Shown in pieces: positions 33,795 through 45,700 of a stretch of DNA of 64,000 nucleotides. The translations under genes were made by a program, and so were the position numbers. The stretch's first letter is position 1. Each line of letters opens with the position of its first letter. Source of the stretch: Physcomitrium patens (taxonomy: Eukaryota > Streptophyta > Bryopsida > Funariales > Funariaceae); NCBI RefSeq assembly GCF_000002425.4, contig NC_037271.1, forward strand, positions 8,711,512-8,775,511. The letters are read 5' to 3'. The notes under the pieces are model-generated. The model was not told the DNA's origin. It saw only the letters and a program-made list of their open reading frames with translations, and ran no database searches.

Positions 33795-36384
33795 ATTGGT
33801 TGCTTATGTTATATTTGCATCTTTATAAAGGTCATTCCTATAAATAAGTCTTTAATTATAGATTATTTTTCCTCTTGACTTAATGTGCAGGTACAAAGAG
33901 TCACCTTGCATCTTTAAAGGAGATTGTTCTTGCTATCCAATCAACTTCCTTATTTTCTACCTAAAACCATGGCATACCAAAGATAATATCATTTTTTAGC
34001 TTTGTTATCTTGAACCTCTCTCTTAAGATGTAGGTGTCAGTCAACCTCAAGGTTTTTCCTTCACACATCTTATATAAATACATTTTTGTATTGCATGGTT
34101 TTCTATTTGGAAATACACTAGGTACTTAAATATAGAGAGTTTAATTTTAATTTATTGACCAAGCTCCAACAAGTTATTTAACCTTTTAAGTAGAAGACAA
34201 ATAAATACTATAATATCAAAAAGATATTGTATTAGTAAAATCTTTTATATTTAAGAAGGTTTGTACATAAGGCTTTCTAAAATATCTAAGAATTTCCTAA
34301 CATTCTTGGTTATACCAAATCATAACTAATCATTTGCTGATAAATTAGATTTTCAATAATTCCAAAGAAAATCCATAATCTCCTCTCAAAAATTCATCTT
34401 TACATCAAAATTTAACTATAGCTCTATATATCCATTTTCAAAATATATATAAAGTCTTGACTTCCAAAAAACTCCTTTATTTTATATAAAATACTCAAAT
34501 TATAATAAAACCCTTTCAAATCATTTTTTTTTTTGCAAAGATTTTTTTCTTCCTGAACTTTAGAAATTCATATCTCTTGATTCAACCATTCTATTTTTAT
34601 CAAATCTATAGATAATATAGAATTTATCCTTAAGCATTACTAAAGAAAATTCAATTATAAATTTGCTACTGATCATTTGGCATCTTAAAAATCCTAGTAG
34701 GTGCTTCAAATCCTAATTCATAAGTATGTGAGTACTATTTTCTTCATATCTCACAAATCCAAAATCCAAATGATAAAAAATTTCTACATAAAGTTTATTA
34801 ACATAATTATATACATTCTTGAAAATTTTGAAACAAAATCTTATCAAATTGCTCAAGATATAGCTCAAAATACAACCACTAGTAAAACACATCACTTACT
34901 ACCTTTAGATTTGTAAGCACTAATTTCAACTTCCAATATATCCTTCATTCTAACTTGGAATCTATCAAATAGTATGCCAAAACTATAGTCAAGGAAGTGC
35001 TCTCTTTAATCTCAGTTGCCGATCCTTTGTTGTTTTCTATATGCGAATGTTATTTCCAAAAGAGTGATAGTAGATACAAAATTGATACCTCGACTTTGAG
35101 CACCTATATCTCCTTCATAAAAACTCCATTTGTATCAAAATTTGAACCAAAATCATAGCCAAAATTCTAAACTTTTTGACTATAGCCTTCAAAATCTCGA
35201 ATGGCTCGAAAGTGTAACCCTGATTCCTAATATGGCCTCAAGCAATCTCCTTGAAGCCCATCGATCATGATTTTTAGCCAATAGGAATGGAGATTTTTAT
35301 CATCCATCTCCATTCATCCATATGGATATCCTAAACTCTCTTTTTGCTACCAAAATCTCTCTCCAATTCTTTTCTTTACAAGATTCACACAATATATGCC
35401 ATAAATATCATATAAAAGAAACAAAATAAGACTTTAAGGATCCTTAATATCTAACAAAGGTGAATCTAAAATTTATCACTAATAATATCAACTTCAAAAT
35501 TTCTATCAAAAGAAAATAAAGTTATATAAATTCTAATAGAAGCCCTTTTAAACAACCTCTTTTTGACATAGTAATCTAACCACATCTTGTAACCAACAAA
35601 AATCCACTAACATAGCTTCTTTACAATCTTAATTTCTTCTTCAAATGTTTGTAGATTCCTTAGTTCTAACTCTTGCTAGATCCTCACTTTAAAACCTCGT
35701 AGAAATCAATCCATCATTTGTGCCTCTAAAACATTGTCAATTTAGAAACATATGAATTTAAATGGAGAAACATAATCTTGTAGTGACCTAGGTTGTATAA
35801 GATTTGTCAATTCATTGTATGCTATCTTCTCCGCATTGATGGACCAAAATTGATTCCTAAACTCAATCTCAAACTTCTTTTAATCACAAAATCCATCTTG
35901 AGCTTCATAGCTTTGAACTCGATGTCACTACCAATTAGCAGCTGCATCTCTCAAATAGCTGGTTGTATATATAATTCCTTCAATGGTATTTACCTCAAAT
36001 AGTTGGAGATTTTGTTGCATGTTGAAGGGCTATTGACATATATCTTCTTACCTTGAAGTCTCAAAATATGTACTATGCTTATTCAATTTCATTCTAATAG
36101 ATTTTGACTCTCTTATCTTAGAGACTTTTATTTGCCCTTACAAAGTAGCTATCTAGCCTAAGAGGTGTTGTATTTGAGCCTCTAATTGGGATTGCCCTAT
36201 CGTATCTCTCATACTATAATTTCCTTGTTGAATTCTACTATTGTAATACCTTCTCACCTTTTGGTTGATTTTTTAAGAGTAACTCGTGGTGGCCTCAACA
36301 GAGTACTCAATATGACTATAATAATTGACCTTGAATTAGATGTCAAACTACCAAAAAAAAAAAATCTAACATTCATTCTCATAC
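33795..36384 (-). mobile_element. element C internal region, right part (gag and protease relics)
   Basis: After the B LTR ends, element C sequence resumes. Minus-strand pieces near 33.9-34.1 kb read as the protease-to-RT part of a gypsy polyprotein (IIFGMPWF). Around 35.6-36.3 kb is gag-like. The middle (about 34.27-35.42 kb) is a repeat also present near 39.2-40.4 kb. It is broken many times; small plus-strand frames are by-products. Confidence 0.6.
34270..35420. repeat. repeat R, copy 1
   Basis: About 1.1 kb resembling 39210-40375. Shared phrases include TTCATATCTCA, a TTTTGAAACAAAA/TTTTGAGACAAAA block, CTCAAGATAT, and near the end TTGAAGCCCATCG...CATGA followed by AGCCAATAGGAATGGAG. It may be a separate inserted element or a long non-coding part of the element C family. 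Boundaries are approximate. Confidence 0.45.
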
Positions 36385-36914
36385 TAATAAAACAAGATTG
36401 GTCTATCTTGGGAGTCTAAGATCTTTTTAATCCACAATAATATAAAACCACAACACAAAGCAGGACAAAATAGATGAGAATCAAATTTGAATAGAATTAA
36501 ATAAAATATAATATGAAAGATAAATTAAAAAAATAGAAATAGTTCAAAACAAAATTAAAGAAAAAGATGCAAAACCAAAATTTACTAAGAGAAAAGATCC
36601 AAAGTCATATCGGATTAGATGCCCAAAAGTCCCTAGCTAGCCCTATTTATACTTTTCCTAACCATCTTGGAACTTTCTAAAATATTCTTTATGATGGATC
36701 CAACTTAGATAAGTGTCTTAATGTCTTTCTAGAAGTTTCTATGGTAGACCCTAAATAATTGCTCTAAATTCTTTCTAGAATGTTCTATGATAGTTTCTAC
36801 ATAGTATACTAATCTAGCCTCAATTCTAAAAACTTCTCTAACTTCTCAAACATGGTTCTAACTACCTATCTCTATGTATCAATAATACAAATAGCTTATC
36901 TATACCTCATTACA
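36385..36914 (-). repeat. element C, right LTR (5' LTR)
   Basis: It matches 18075-18605 and ends CTCATTACA, followed by CATAC. It contains two three-unit heat-shock-like motifs, TTCTAGAAGTTTC at 36727-36739 and TTCTAGAATGTTC at 36773-36785. Confidence 0.72.
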
Positions 36915-37250
36915 CATACTATTTAATTAAAATTATAAGATAATATTTTAGATGATCTTTGACATATATCAAACTTACAAAATACATATCTAATTTACAG
37001 GACAATTTTTTATATGTGGACGACATGGCCAATTTGTACAACAAATAGTCAACATATACAATATGAGGCCAACTTGTTGTCTAACTTTTCAACCTACCAA
37101 TCACCAATAGACATGTACAAAATCAAATCAATGTTTATAAAACTTTTGAAAAGTTTTTTTTCATGATATTATATAATTTATTTATTTTTATTAATTTCTA
37201 CCTAAATCTACTTATTTAAGTAATTACTACTATTAAGAATGTCACTGATA
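36915..37250 (-). repeat. second part of the D-family LTR split by element C
   Basis: It continues the LTR interrupted at 18074: AGCTTGTT-like blocks, CCAACTTGTTG, AACCTACCAATCA, ATAAAACTTTTGAAAAG, AGTAATTACT, ending CACTGATA. The polypurine-side internal sequence (TTTTTAGGAGCAAGCTCC) follows. Confidence 0.6.
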
Positions 37251-39091
37251 GTATTCTCTTTTTAGGAGCAAGCTCCAAAATGAGTGGTAATCACATGCTA
37301 AAGAAGTTGAAGATATAATAAATTCAATTTATAATATATTATGAACTTTATTTCTTTTGAAGGTAATTAAAAGGTCTTTTTAGCCATCAATAGTATTTTA
37401 TATTAAGGTTGAAAGAATATTTTGATATTTAATAATTACTGAGGCATATAAGTTCTATCAATAGATTTTAATTGATAAAGTTGTTAAAAATATAATATTA
37501 ATTATTTAAATATAAAATATTAGAATTAGTTTTTTATTAATTATTTAATTACTTATTATAATTTAAAGTATTTTTAGGATATAAGAGTCTTATTTAAAAA
37601 AATCATTAAAATATACTTTTAATAAATCTTAGAAGTAATTGTCTTAATTGGTTTAATATTTTTGCTCATTTTTAAACATTAATATTTAGTTATTATAATA
37701 AATATCTAAATTTATCATATATTTATATTTTTATTAATAAAAAAACTTATAAATATTATATAGTAGTTAGAAGAAGCATGAAAAAGAATTCATGTCTTTT
37801 TAATTATCTATATAAAAAAAACATGATTTATATCTACTTTAAATTAATAATATTATTACAAAAAATCACCAAGGTAGAAAAATATAGTCTTAAATTGATA
37901 TTAATATTATAAAAAAATTAAAATTTATTTAGAATCTATTCAATAAAATTAAAAAAATTTAGAGCAATTTTTAAAATTTTGGTAAAAATAAGTTTTATTA
38001 CCTTAACAACCATTATGAAGAAATGCAACAAGATTTGAAGGTCATACAAGGTTTTTAGGGTAATTAGATATTATTAAACTCTATTATGCAGTAAAAAATA
38101 TAAAACTATTAGTTTTATTCATAGAAAAGGACTAGCAACTAATCTAGTCATTATAAGAAGAGATGTGCAAATTTTTTATGAATTGTAGCATCTTTAATGT
38201 AGTCAAGAAGATAAGACTAAGGTCTTGTGGCCTCTCTAAGACATCCATATACACTACTTATGAGCCTTGGTGAGACTCAAATTCTTGATCTTTTAATAAG
38301 TTATTCTTGAGATAAAAATTATTCACTTAATATTTTTACTATTTATATTCTATCTTTAAACTATCATAACTTATTCATAGTAGCCTAAATTTATGTATTT
38401 TTTATATTATTAAAAAGATAAAAAAAATCAAAAAATAAAAGTTTTTGAATTGAATTTATTGATTGTTGATTTTTTAATGCTATACATATATAAAAACTAA
38501 AAATAATAATAAAAGATAGAATACAATCTTTACTGAGCCTCGTATTTTTTATAACAAGAAATAAATTTGACTTGTGATCCTAGAGTTGGATAGCTTTGGA
38601 ATTGAAGTTCAATCACTAATTATACTTGATTAATGAATTTTCAAACCTTTGATTTTGTACCATCAAATTTCTTATTTATGGTAACTTTTAGTTCTCTAAT
38701 ACTTGAAAAAATATACCACTGTAGAAAAAATAATATAATTTGGAGCAAATATTAAAGCAACTCCAATTATCTCCATTTCTTACCAATCTTACTGCTCTTT
38801 ATGGTAATAAATTGAGTTGATGCATTACAAGCATTAACTCTCCAAATTGTTCTTTCATTTGGACTATTACATTCTTTATTTCAAGAAGCTCTGTCATGAT
38901 AATACTAGAAAAAAAATGATATTATATATATATATATATATAGTATTGCTCAAGACAAGTAGAAGAGAGGACTTAAAAATATAAAAACACATTTAGAAAA
39001 ATATCAATTTAAAAAAAGATAATCCATAATTTTTAATATGCTTATGTCTTTTCAAGATAAAAGACTAATATTGTAAGTCTATTCTTATCAA
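37251..39091 (-). mobile_element. second internal region of relic D, AT-rich and shortened
   Basis: About 1.8 kb between two B-family LTRs. The left end resembles the polypurine side of B. The right end (about 38.6-38.9 kb) resembles the gag side of B (TTTTGTACCATCAAATTT-like and TTATTTCAAGAAGC). Most pol is gone. It is broken beyond counting. Confidence 0.5.
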
Positions 39092-39277
39092 TGTATCAAG
39101 CATAAGAATTTTATAAACACAAATAAAAAAAATGAGACTGTTTTCAAAGAAATATGACAAAATAGAAATAAGTAAATATGTATATTCAAAAAAATAATAG
39201 AATGGCTATTGCCAAAAGACAAGAAAATTTCTAAATATCATAGATATCATAAATTCATATCTATTCTTATAAAGATT

Positions 39278-39327
<50 letters not shown>

Positions 39328-40614
39328 TTTATTAATTTTTAATCTAATTGTCTAATTAGATTCAAAATTCTCTAAAAGTTAAGTTATATCCTTAACTACC
39401 TCTATACAAAAATTCAACCATAAATTCATTATAAGTCTTTGGATATCACCTAATTACTAGCAAATGCTAAACATATCAATTTCTAAGCACTTCTACACTA
39501 AGACCTTCATATCTCAAAACCTAATGCTCAAACATCAAGAATTTTTTATGTACAACTTTTTAACATAATCATATATATTTATAGAAATTTTGAGACAAAA
39601 ATTCGTCCAAAAACTCAAGATATGGCAAAAACTAATACCTCCATTAAAAACAACTCACTTACAAACTCCAATTTTAAACACTAACTTCCAATAATTTTCT
39701 CTCCTTTCTTCTAAATTGAAATATATTAATGTTTTTACATAAAATGTAATTCTTCAAATCAACTTTCAAACCTCACTTTTCAATTCTTCAAAGCTTTTCT
39801 ATAAGTCTCTACATGCTTAAAAGACTAATCGTATATATCAAAATCACATCCTAACTTCAAATAATTGTAATTCTCTCATTAAAATTCCAAATCATCCATT
39901 TCTTTTTCCCAAATTCTAGTCCAAAACACAAACTTTTTGAATCCAACCTCCAAACTTTGAATGCATTGTCTTTCCTTGAATGGTCCACCTTGCCTCAAAT
40001 AGATCATCCTAAAGTGGTTTCAAACTCTAGTGTGGTCCCAAATAACAACTTGAAGCCTATTGGGCATGACTTTCAACCAATAGAAATGAAGTCTTTTTTC
40101 ACTCATCTTATCTATCTACATGGGATGGTTTAGAATTCAAAATATTATACTTTTTGATTCCAAAGCCTCCCTAAATATTTTTCTAATAAATCCTACAACT
40201 ACTATCTTTAATTACAAAACTTAAACTATATACTTTAAAAAATTAGATAAATATTTTATTGTATTTGCTTTTTATTGTTATTGTTATTGTTATTTTATTT
40301 TATTTTTAATTACATTTCAAAATTTTATAATATTTTATATTATTTTTACATATAATGCTACTTTTTAGCATGACAACATGCATTACGTGGTTAGCTTGTA
40401 TTACAAGCTACCAATATGTATGATATATAGCTGACTCGTTGGCCAAGTGTTCAACCTACCAATCATCCTTAGATATGTATAAAGGTGAAACTACATCTAT
40501 AAAGCTTATAGAAAGCTTTTCTGCAAGATATTATAAAATTAATCTACTTTTATCTATTTCTATGTATTCATATTGTCTAGATAACTATTAGAATAAATAT
40601 GTGTATCCATAACA
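39092..40614 (-). repeat. rightmost B-family LTR of relic D, split by repeat R
   Basis: It begins TGTATCAAGCATAAGAA. AGAATGGCTATTGCCAAAA is readable near 39200. The second half, from about 40375, has GTGGTTAGCTTGTATTACAAG, GTTGGCCAAGTGTTCAACC, AAAGCTTATAGAAAGCTTTTC and ends CATAACA. About 1.1 kb of other sequence separates the halves. Confidence 0.55.
39210..40375. repeat. repeat R, copy 2
   Basis: It interrupts a B-family LTR and resembles 34270-35420, notably AACTTGAAGCCTATTGGGCAT and ACCAATAGAAATGAAG near its right end. A TA microsatellite (about 39282-39325) marks its left side. The family is not recognised. Confidence 0.45.
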
Positions 40615-40658
40615 TGTGGTGACAAGAAAAACAATTGTGGTCAAATTAGTAATATTCT

Positions 40659-40693
<35 letters not shown>

Positions 40694-42716
40694 GGTAATT
40701 TGATTTGATTTGTAAATTTGAATTTTTCAAAAAAAAATTAAATTAAATTAAATCAAATTCTTATCATTTTAAAAATTTCTATAATTATTCAAGATGTCAA
40801 TCAATAATAAAAAGTAGTACATTAGCACCTTGTGGAATATTTAATTCTAATGTTATTTTGTAAGTAGAAAAGTTACAGATTTAAAATATATATATTTAAA
40901 AATTTTAATATTAAAAATTTATAAAATCAAATTGGATCTTATTATAAAAATGGTATTTTTCTTGAGTTGATACATGCCATATATTATTATTATCAATAAC
41001 TATGTTATTTGGTATTCTATTATATTAATACAAAATTTAACAAATTTGAAAAGAAAAACTTTTCTGTTAACTTTATTGTAGACTGAAATCTTTTTTGAAA
41101 TCAGTTTCACAACCATTGTATGGTCTGGACAATAATTTTTTAAAAAATATAATTTATATGAATTTGATTCAATTAAAACACAAAGATCATACTTTACCCT
41201 GATTAATAATAAAAAAGTTACAACAGTGAAGAGTAATATCTGTCACTTAATTATTTTAGATATTCATATTGCATATTTATTTTGTATGCAAGGGTATTGT
41301 GAATGATTTTTTTTTTTTAAATCTTTCAAGAATGTATTGTATGTTATAATGTAGATTATGAAAATTAACGTTGCATTTTAAATATAAGATAATAAATACA
41401 AAATTAAAGAGTACTTTGATTATAAACTTTGCAAGAATTGTACAAGATTTTATTGTAAAGTTTAGAATTAAATTCAAAGGGAAGTGTGAAGTGGGTTTTC
41501 CTCTTTTTACCACATGGATATCCCTTACATACTTTTGCAGAAAATATCTAGTTCTGATTTTAAATCATGATTCTTATCACTTTAAAACCAAAATTTGATA
41601 TACTCTTATCTATTTGTATTTTATGGCTCCATGTTATCTTAGCCTTTTATTCTTTTGTCCTTGCCAATTTTCGTAAAATTAGTTTTTTGAATAATAAAAA
41701 CATAAAAAAAATAAATTTGTTTTGTTGCTGTTATTATTCATCAGTGTTGAATATAAAAAGATAAAAAAGTTCATTTGAAATCAAAACTAAGTTTTTGCAG
41801 GAGTATGTATGCAAGGGATGTATACCTTGTGGTTCTCTACTTGAAACATAAGATTGAGAATTGCAATATATACCAAAATTATGAGGTTAGAGATTTTTAT
41901 AAGCAAGTCTAAGTGGAATGTTCTTGTATTTTTTCATACAAATGGATTTTAGTCAGCATCACAATTTTAAAATGGATGATAAAATTGAAGCCTCACCATT
42001 ATATTTCTGATCTCTAAATTGATGGTATTGACTCTTGTCGACTAGCTACGATCACAGTTCTTCTGTATTATGTTCCAATGGGATTCACTGAATGACAATT
42101 ATTACTTGGACGATGATGTAAATTTCTTTTGATACCTCAATAATTATTCATAGAAATATCAATTCACAATTTGAATTATACAATAATGAGACGACAAAAT
42201 CTTGTACGATCATCCAAGAATTTAAATTTCGAGCAAATCTTTCAGGTTTCTTTTGTTCCTAGTTATTAATATTCCTTTCCTGTTCAAAGAGCTAAATTAT
42301 TTCTGGGAATGCAATTCTACTCTTGAAACTGATGATTCACTGAATTAAATACAATTCTAGCGTCGAAAACCTCATAAGCCCCAGCCAACTATTAGAGTAC
42401 CAGAAATGCTTCACATCGGCTTTCAATATCCTTGATTATAAGGAACCGAAATATCCTAAAAGCTCTATCGTAATCGACGACTTACAATGATAACCCAAGT
42501 CAATGGTACACTCAGTAGCCTGTAACTATGTGTACTTCGGGGGCCGCTGCAAAATATTTGTACCAAGAAGCCATGCTCAAGTCCAAAATGTATGCACCTA
42601 TGGTCAAGGACCCAAAAAGTGCAATCTCGGTAACTCCTGAAAACAATCGAATGGAGACCACATGCAAAGAGAGTAGAATCATCCACAACTTACTTACCAA
42701 AGAACCATCAATACAT
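40615..42716. other. AT-rich intergenic DNA and 3' flank of the HEL2 gene
   Basis: Starts with AT-rich DNA and a TA microsatellite near 40663-40688. GC content rises from about 42300, where the HEL2 3' UTR probably lies. No gene was seen. Confidence 0.5.
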
Positions 42717-45700
42717 CTAGTCCTTTCTGATGCTGGACGCCAATCGATTACCACCACCGTTGGCCCAAGCTCCCCGCCCAAAAGCTCGTACTTCAGTCGC
42801 AGCAGGAGCAGATGGGTTCCCAATTTCAGCAATAACACCCCAAGGATTTGGATTCGCCACTCTGTCCAGCAGGGCGGCAGCAGAACCATCACCAAGGCGT
42901 ATTTGAAACTTTGATAGCTTCTTCTTGCGCTTGTCGCCTGCTGCCCCTGACTTCGAAGCCAGAGCCCAAGAAGGGCCATCAGAACCACACATAACACACT
43001 CGGGAGAATCTCCTGCATTCTCCAACGTGCACGCACTACAAGTCCACCGTTTATCTGGAACGGAACTGGTGGACTGACCCGAAGAGCCAACTGACGGCTC
43101 CAACAAACCTCCCGTTGCTTTTACCAGCACTTGCGGCTTTCCGCGGCTCTTGCTGGGCCCATCTGACGCCTCAGAGTTGCTAGAATTGCCATCGTCTAAT
43201 CTGGCTTTTCCCTTTCCAGTGCGATAACCGTCTTTGGACAGCACTTCTACTTCCTCGTTAGGCAGCGGAGATGCTCGTCTAGATTGTGAGCTGCCTTCTT
43301 GTACTGCCTTGCCTTTCCCCGCTGCCCCTCCATTTTTGACTACCTGAGACACAGAGTTACTGCTGGCTGCAACCGGAGGAAATGCATGCTCGAGAGCTAG
43401 GCGAGCTGCATGTGCCTGGATTAACTCCTTTCCTTTCATGGGATCTGGACAAAGCCTTCCTAATTCTGGCACAACGTCAGAAAGACCTAGCCGTATGATA
43501 TGTCCGTAGTAGTCCAAGGTGCTCATCTCCCCTTTACTGAAGCGTGCTGAAACGTCCTTGAAATCCGCGAATGCTCGTTCGTTTCCCTGTAGTCCAACTT
43601 GAATGCTTTCGATCAACACCTTGTTGGCTGCGCGTAACTCGTCCCTACTTAGATGGTGCACCACGTCTACACCACGTGATTCACGTCCTGAAACAGATGC
43701 CTCCTTACCTCTACTGCTCCCAATTACCCGATCTACGGCATTACGACCGGCAGCTGCAGCTGGAGGTATTGCAGGGGCCGAGGGTGTTGCAAGCGGCAAA
43801 GATGGAAAAGATGTACCTTGAACGTTGCTACTCCCTCCGACCTGAGACTTCCGATGAGGACTAACACTTGTCCAACTTCCGGGTACCCGGTCACTGTTAG
43901 CCGGGGATGGATGCGTAATACTGCTGGTCCAACCTCCCACTCTACTCTCTCCGCTACCAACAGGAGGCCGAGAACTGGATCCAGCAGACACTCTTGATCC
44001 TGACGTGTTCAAAACTCTCACAGCTCCACCTCTTCCTCCGCCACCACCCAAAAGGGAAGCCATAGATGCTGGAGCGTTTTGCTTCCTCTGCTTATGCTTT
44101 CCAGTACCACTTCCTCCAGAAGCTCCGGGAAGAGGAGGAAATGCAGTTTCCGCTAATGTAGAAGGACCGCTTCCTGATACTGCGCTGGCATATCGTGAAG
44201 GAGGTGGAGGCCCTGATTCCACTACTTCACTTTCAAGTGCAGCAAACGAGTTCGGGCCTTCGCGTGTTTCTCCACTGGCCGTGCTAGTTTCCGCTGCTCC
44301 TCCTCCTCCTCCTCCTCCTCCTCCTCCACCAACGCTTGCAGTCATTGCTGCCGACTCCCGGTATGCCTCATCCAACATTGATTGATCAATGCTAGCTCGC
44401 TCAGCTGCGTCTATGCCATTTGACTCGGTCTGAACGTTTTCTCTTCGCCCTCTACCGCGCCCATATCCATAGCGGCTGCCACCACTCCTACCACCATCTC
44501 TACCTTCATGTCCTTGCCTACGAAACTCGAGAGCAACTGGAACCTACAATATGAAAGGAGCAGGTTCAGGTAAGCCGTTCCAAACGTGTCCGTAAAACAT
44601 TCGAGGAGGCCTTTTCAATGCAATAAACCCCACAAAACCCTTTCATCGCACGTTTAATGAAACAAGAAAATAACTCCAATTTCCTTCGTCAACCACAAGC
44701 CTCGTCATGAGTCCAGAGCAGGCGCTGTTTCTTGTCAATCTACAACCACCCGGCCATGTCTAGGTTCTAAAATATAAGGAATCAAGGAGTGCCAGTCCAA
44801 ATTTTGACTTTATCAACCTAAAATAGGTCGTTTGACTTTGCTTAAAGTACTGTCTTTGCACACAAAGCACAACATCCTAAACAGGTATGCAATTTCTCAC
44901 AAGTAATTAAAAAAAGAGAAGACAGTGTAGACCAAAGAACTTTACCTGAAGAACAGCATTTCGTTGAGAACGGGTCATATTATCTCCGTGTGCGATAGCA
45001 GTGTGACGCTGCAGCAGAAGAGCAATTCCAGATAAACAAAAAATCAGCTTATGATGCGGCAGGTGCAGCCGTCCAACTCAAACAACCATTTGCGAGATTT
45101 TTATTTTTTATTTTTAAAAGCCGGAGTATGGTATGGACCGAAACGCACCTTCAATTCTGAATCGCTTACAAACACTACAAACTTCTTGGTCAAACAGTCC
45201 GGATGCTCACACAACGCATGCTTCTTCCGAAAATGTTTCTGTTTACTCATCCAACACAAGGACTATCGTCAGCTGAGGATCAAGAACGAATATGAGCGAA
45301 TCACACATTAACACTTCATGCAGAGCTCGCAATTCAAAACAAGAAAAAGCTCCTCGTCGGGTGCATCCACTACAAAGGAAAAAAATTAGGGGCACTATTC
45401 ATTATCCATCTGGAATGATTGAGGGTGAAATATATATACCTCGAGGTCCTCATAGCTACTATAATACTCAAAACGACCTGGCCTAGCCCTGAACAGAACA
45501 ATATGCAAGGTTAGTCATTAAACCTCTTTCTTTCAAACATCGAGAGCATACTCACATTGCATAATCTATCAGCAAGGCAAAGGCTGAACTACGTACCGTT
45601 GGCACAGGTGACAAGTGAAATGCTCTACGGACATGTGATGGTACAGGTCATTCTCGTCGTAAAACCGCTTCTTACAAAACTCACACATCGGGTGACCAGA

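Larger units (their letters stand above)
18075..36914 (-). mobile_element. element C: old Ty3/gypsy-type LTR retrotransposon
   Basis: LTRs of about 530 bp lie at 18075-18605 and about 36385-36914, flanked by the near-identical 5-mers TATAC and CATAC. Internal parts on the minus strand are gag-like sequence near 35.6-36.4 kb, protease-side sequence near 33.9-34.1 kb (a stretch reading IIFGMPWF), reverse transcriptase near 20.6-21.4 kb, and RNase H/integrase relics toward 18.6 kb. It is interrupted by element B. It is broken many times; LTR divergence of roughly a fifth by eye makes it older than A and B. Confidence 0.72.
16415..40614. mobile_element. nested LTR-retrotransposon block (elements A in B in C in D)
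   Basis: LTR pairs can be matched by eye across the block and bracket one another: A 27185-33345, B about 21576-33794, C 18075-36914, and a B-family relic D at about 16415-40614. Target duplications support A (GAATG) and C (TATAC/CATAC). B and C are oriented on the minus strand and A on the plus. Only A keeps long open frames; B, C and D are heavily decayed with many breaks. Together they account for nearly all of the 24 kb between the two gene islands. Confidence 0.85.

Noticed and set aside
16090-42300. CRISPR array or bacterial-type island in the repeat-rich block
   Set aside because: The repeats are LTRs, microsatellites and a plant-type gypsy relic; no spaced short direct repeats or cas-like genes occur, and the genes are eukaryotic with introns.
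42512-43090. 192-codon minus-strand frame overlapping the end of the HEL2-type gene
   Set aside because: It overlaps the real reading frame in another phase and continues into the 3' flank; the HEL2 frame explains the region better.
43571-44385. Plus-strand proline-rich frames (for example 44005-44385)
   Set aside because: They are antisense to HEL2 exon 7; the proline run is the complement of the polyglycine repeat.
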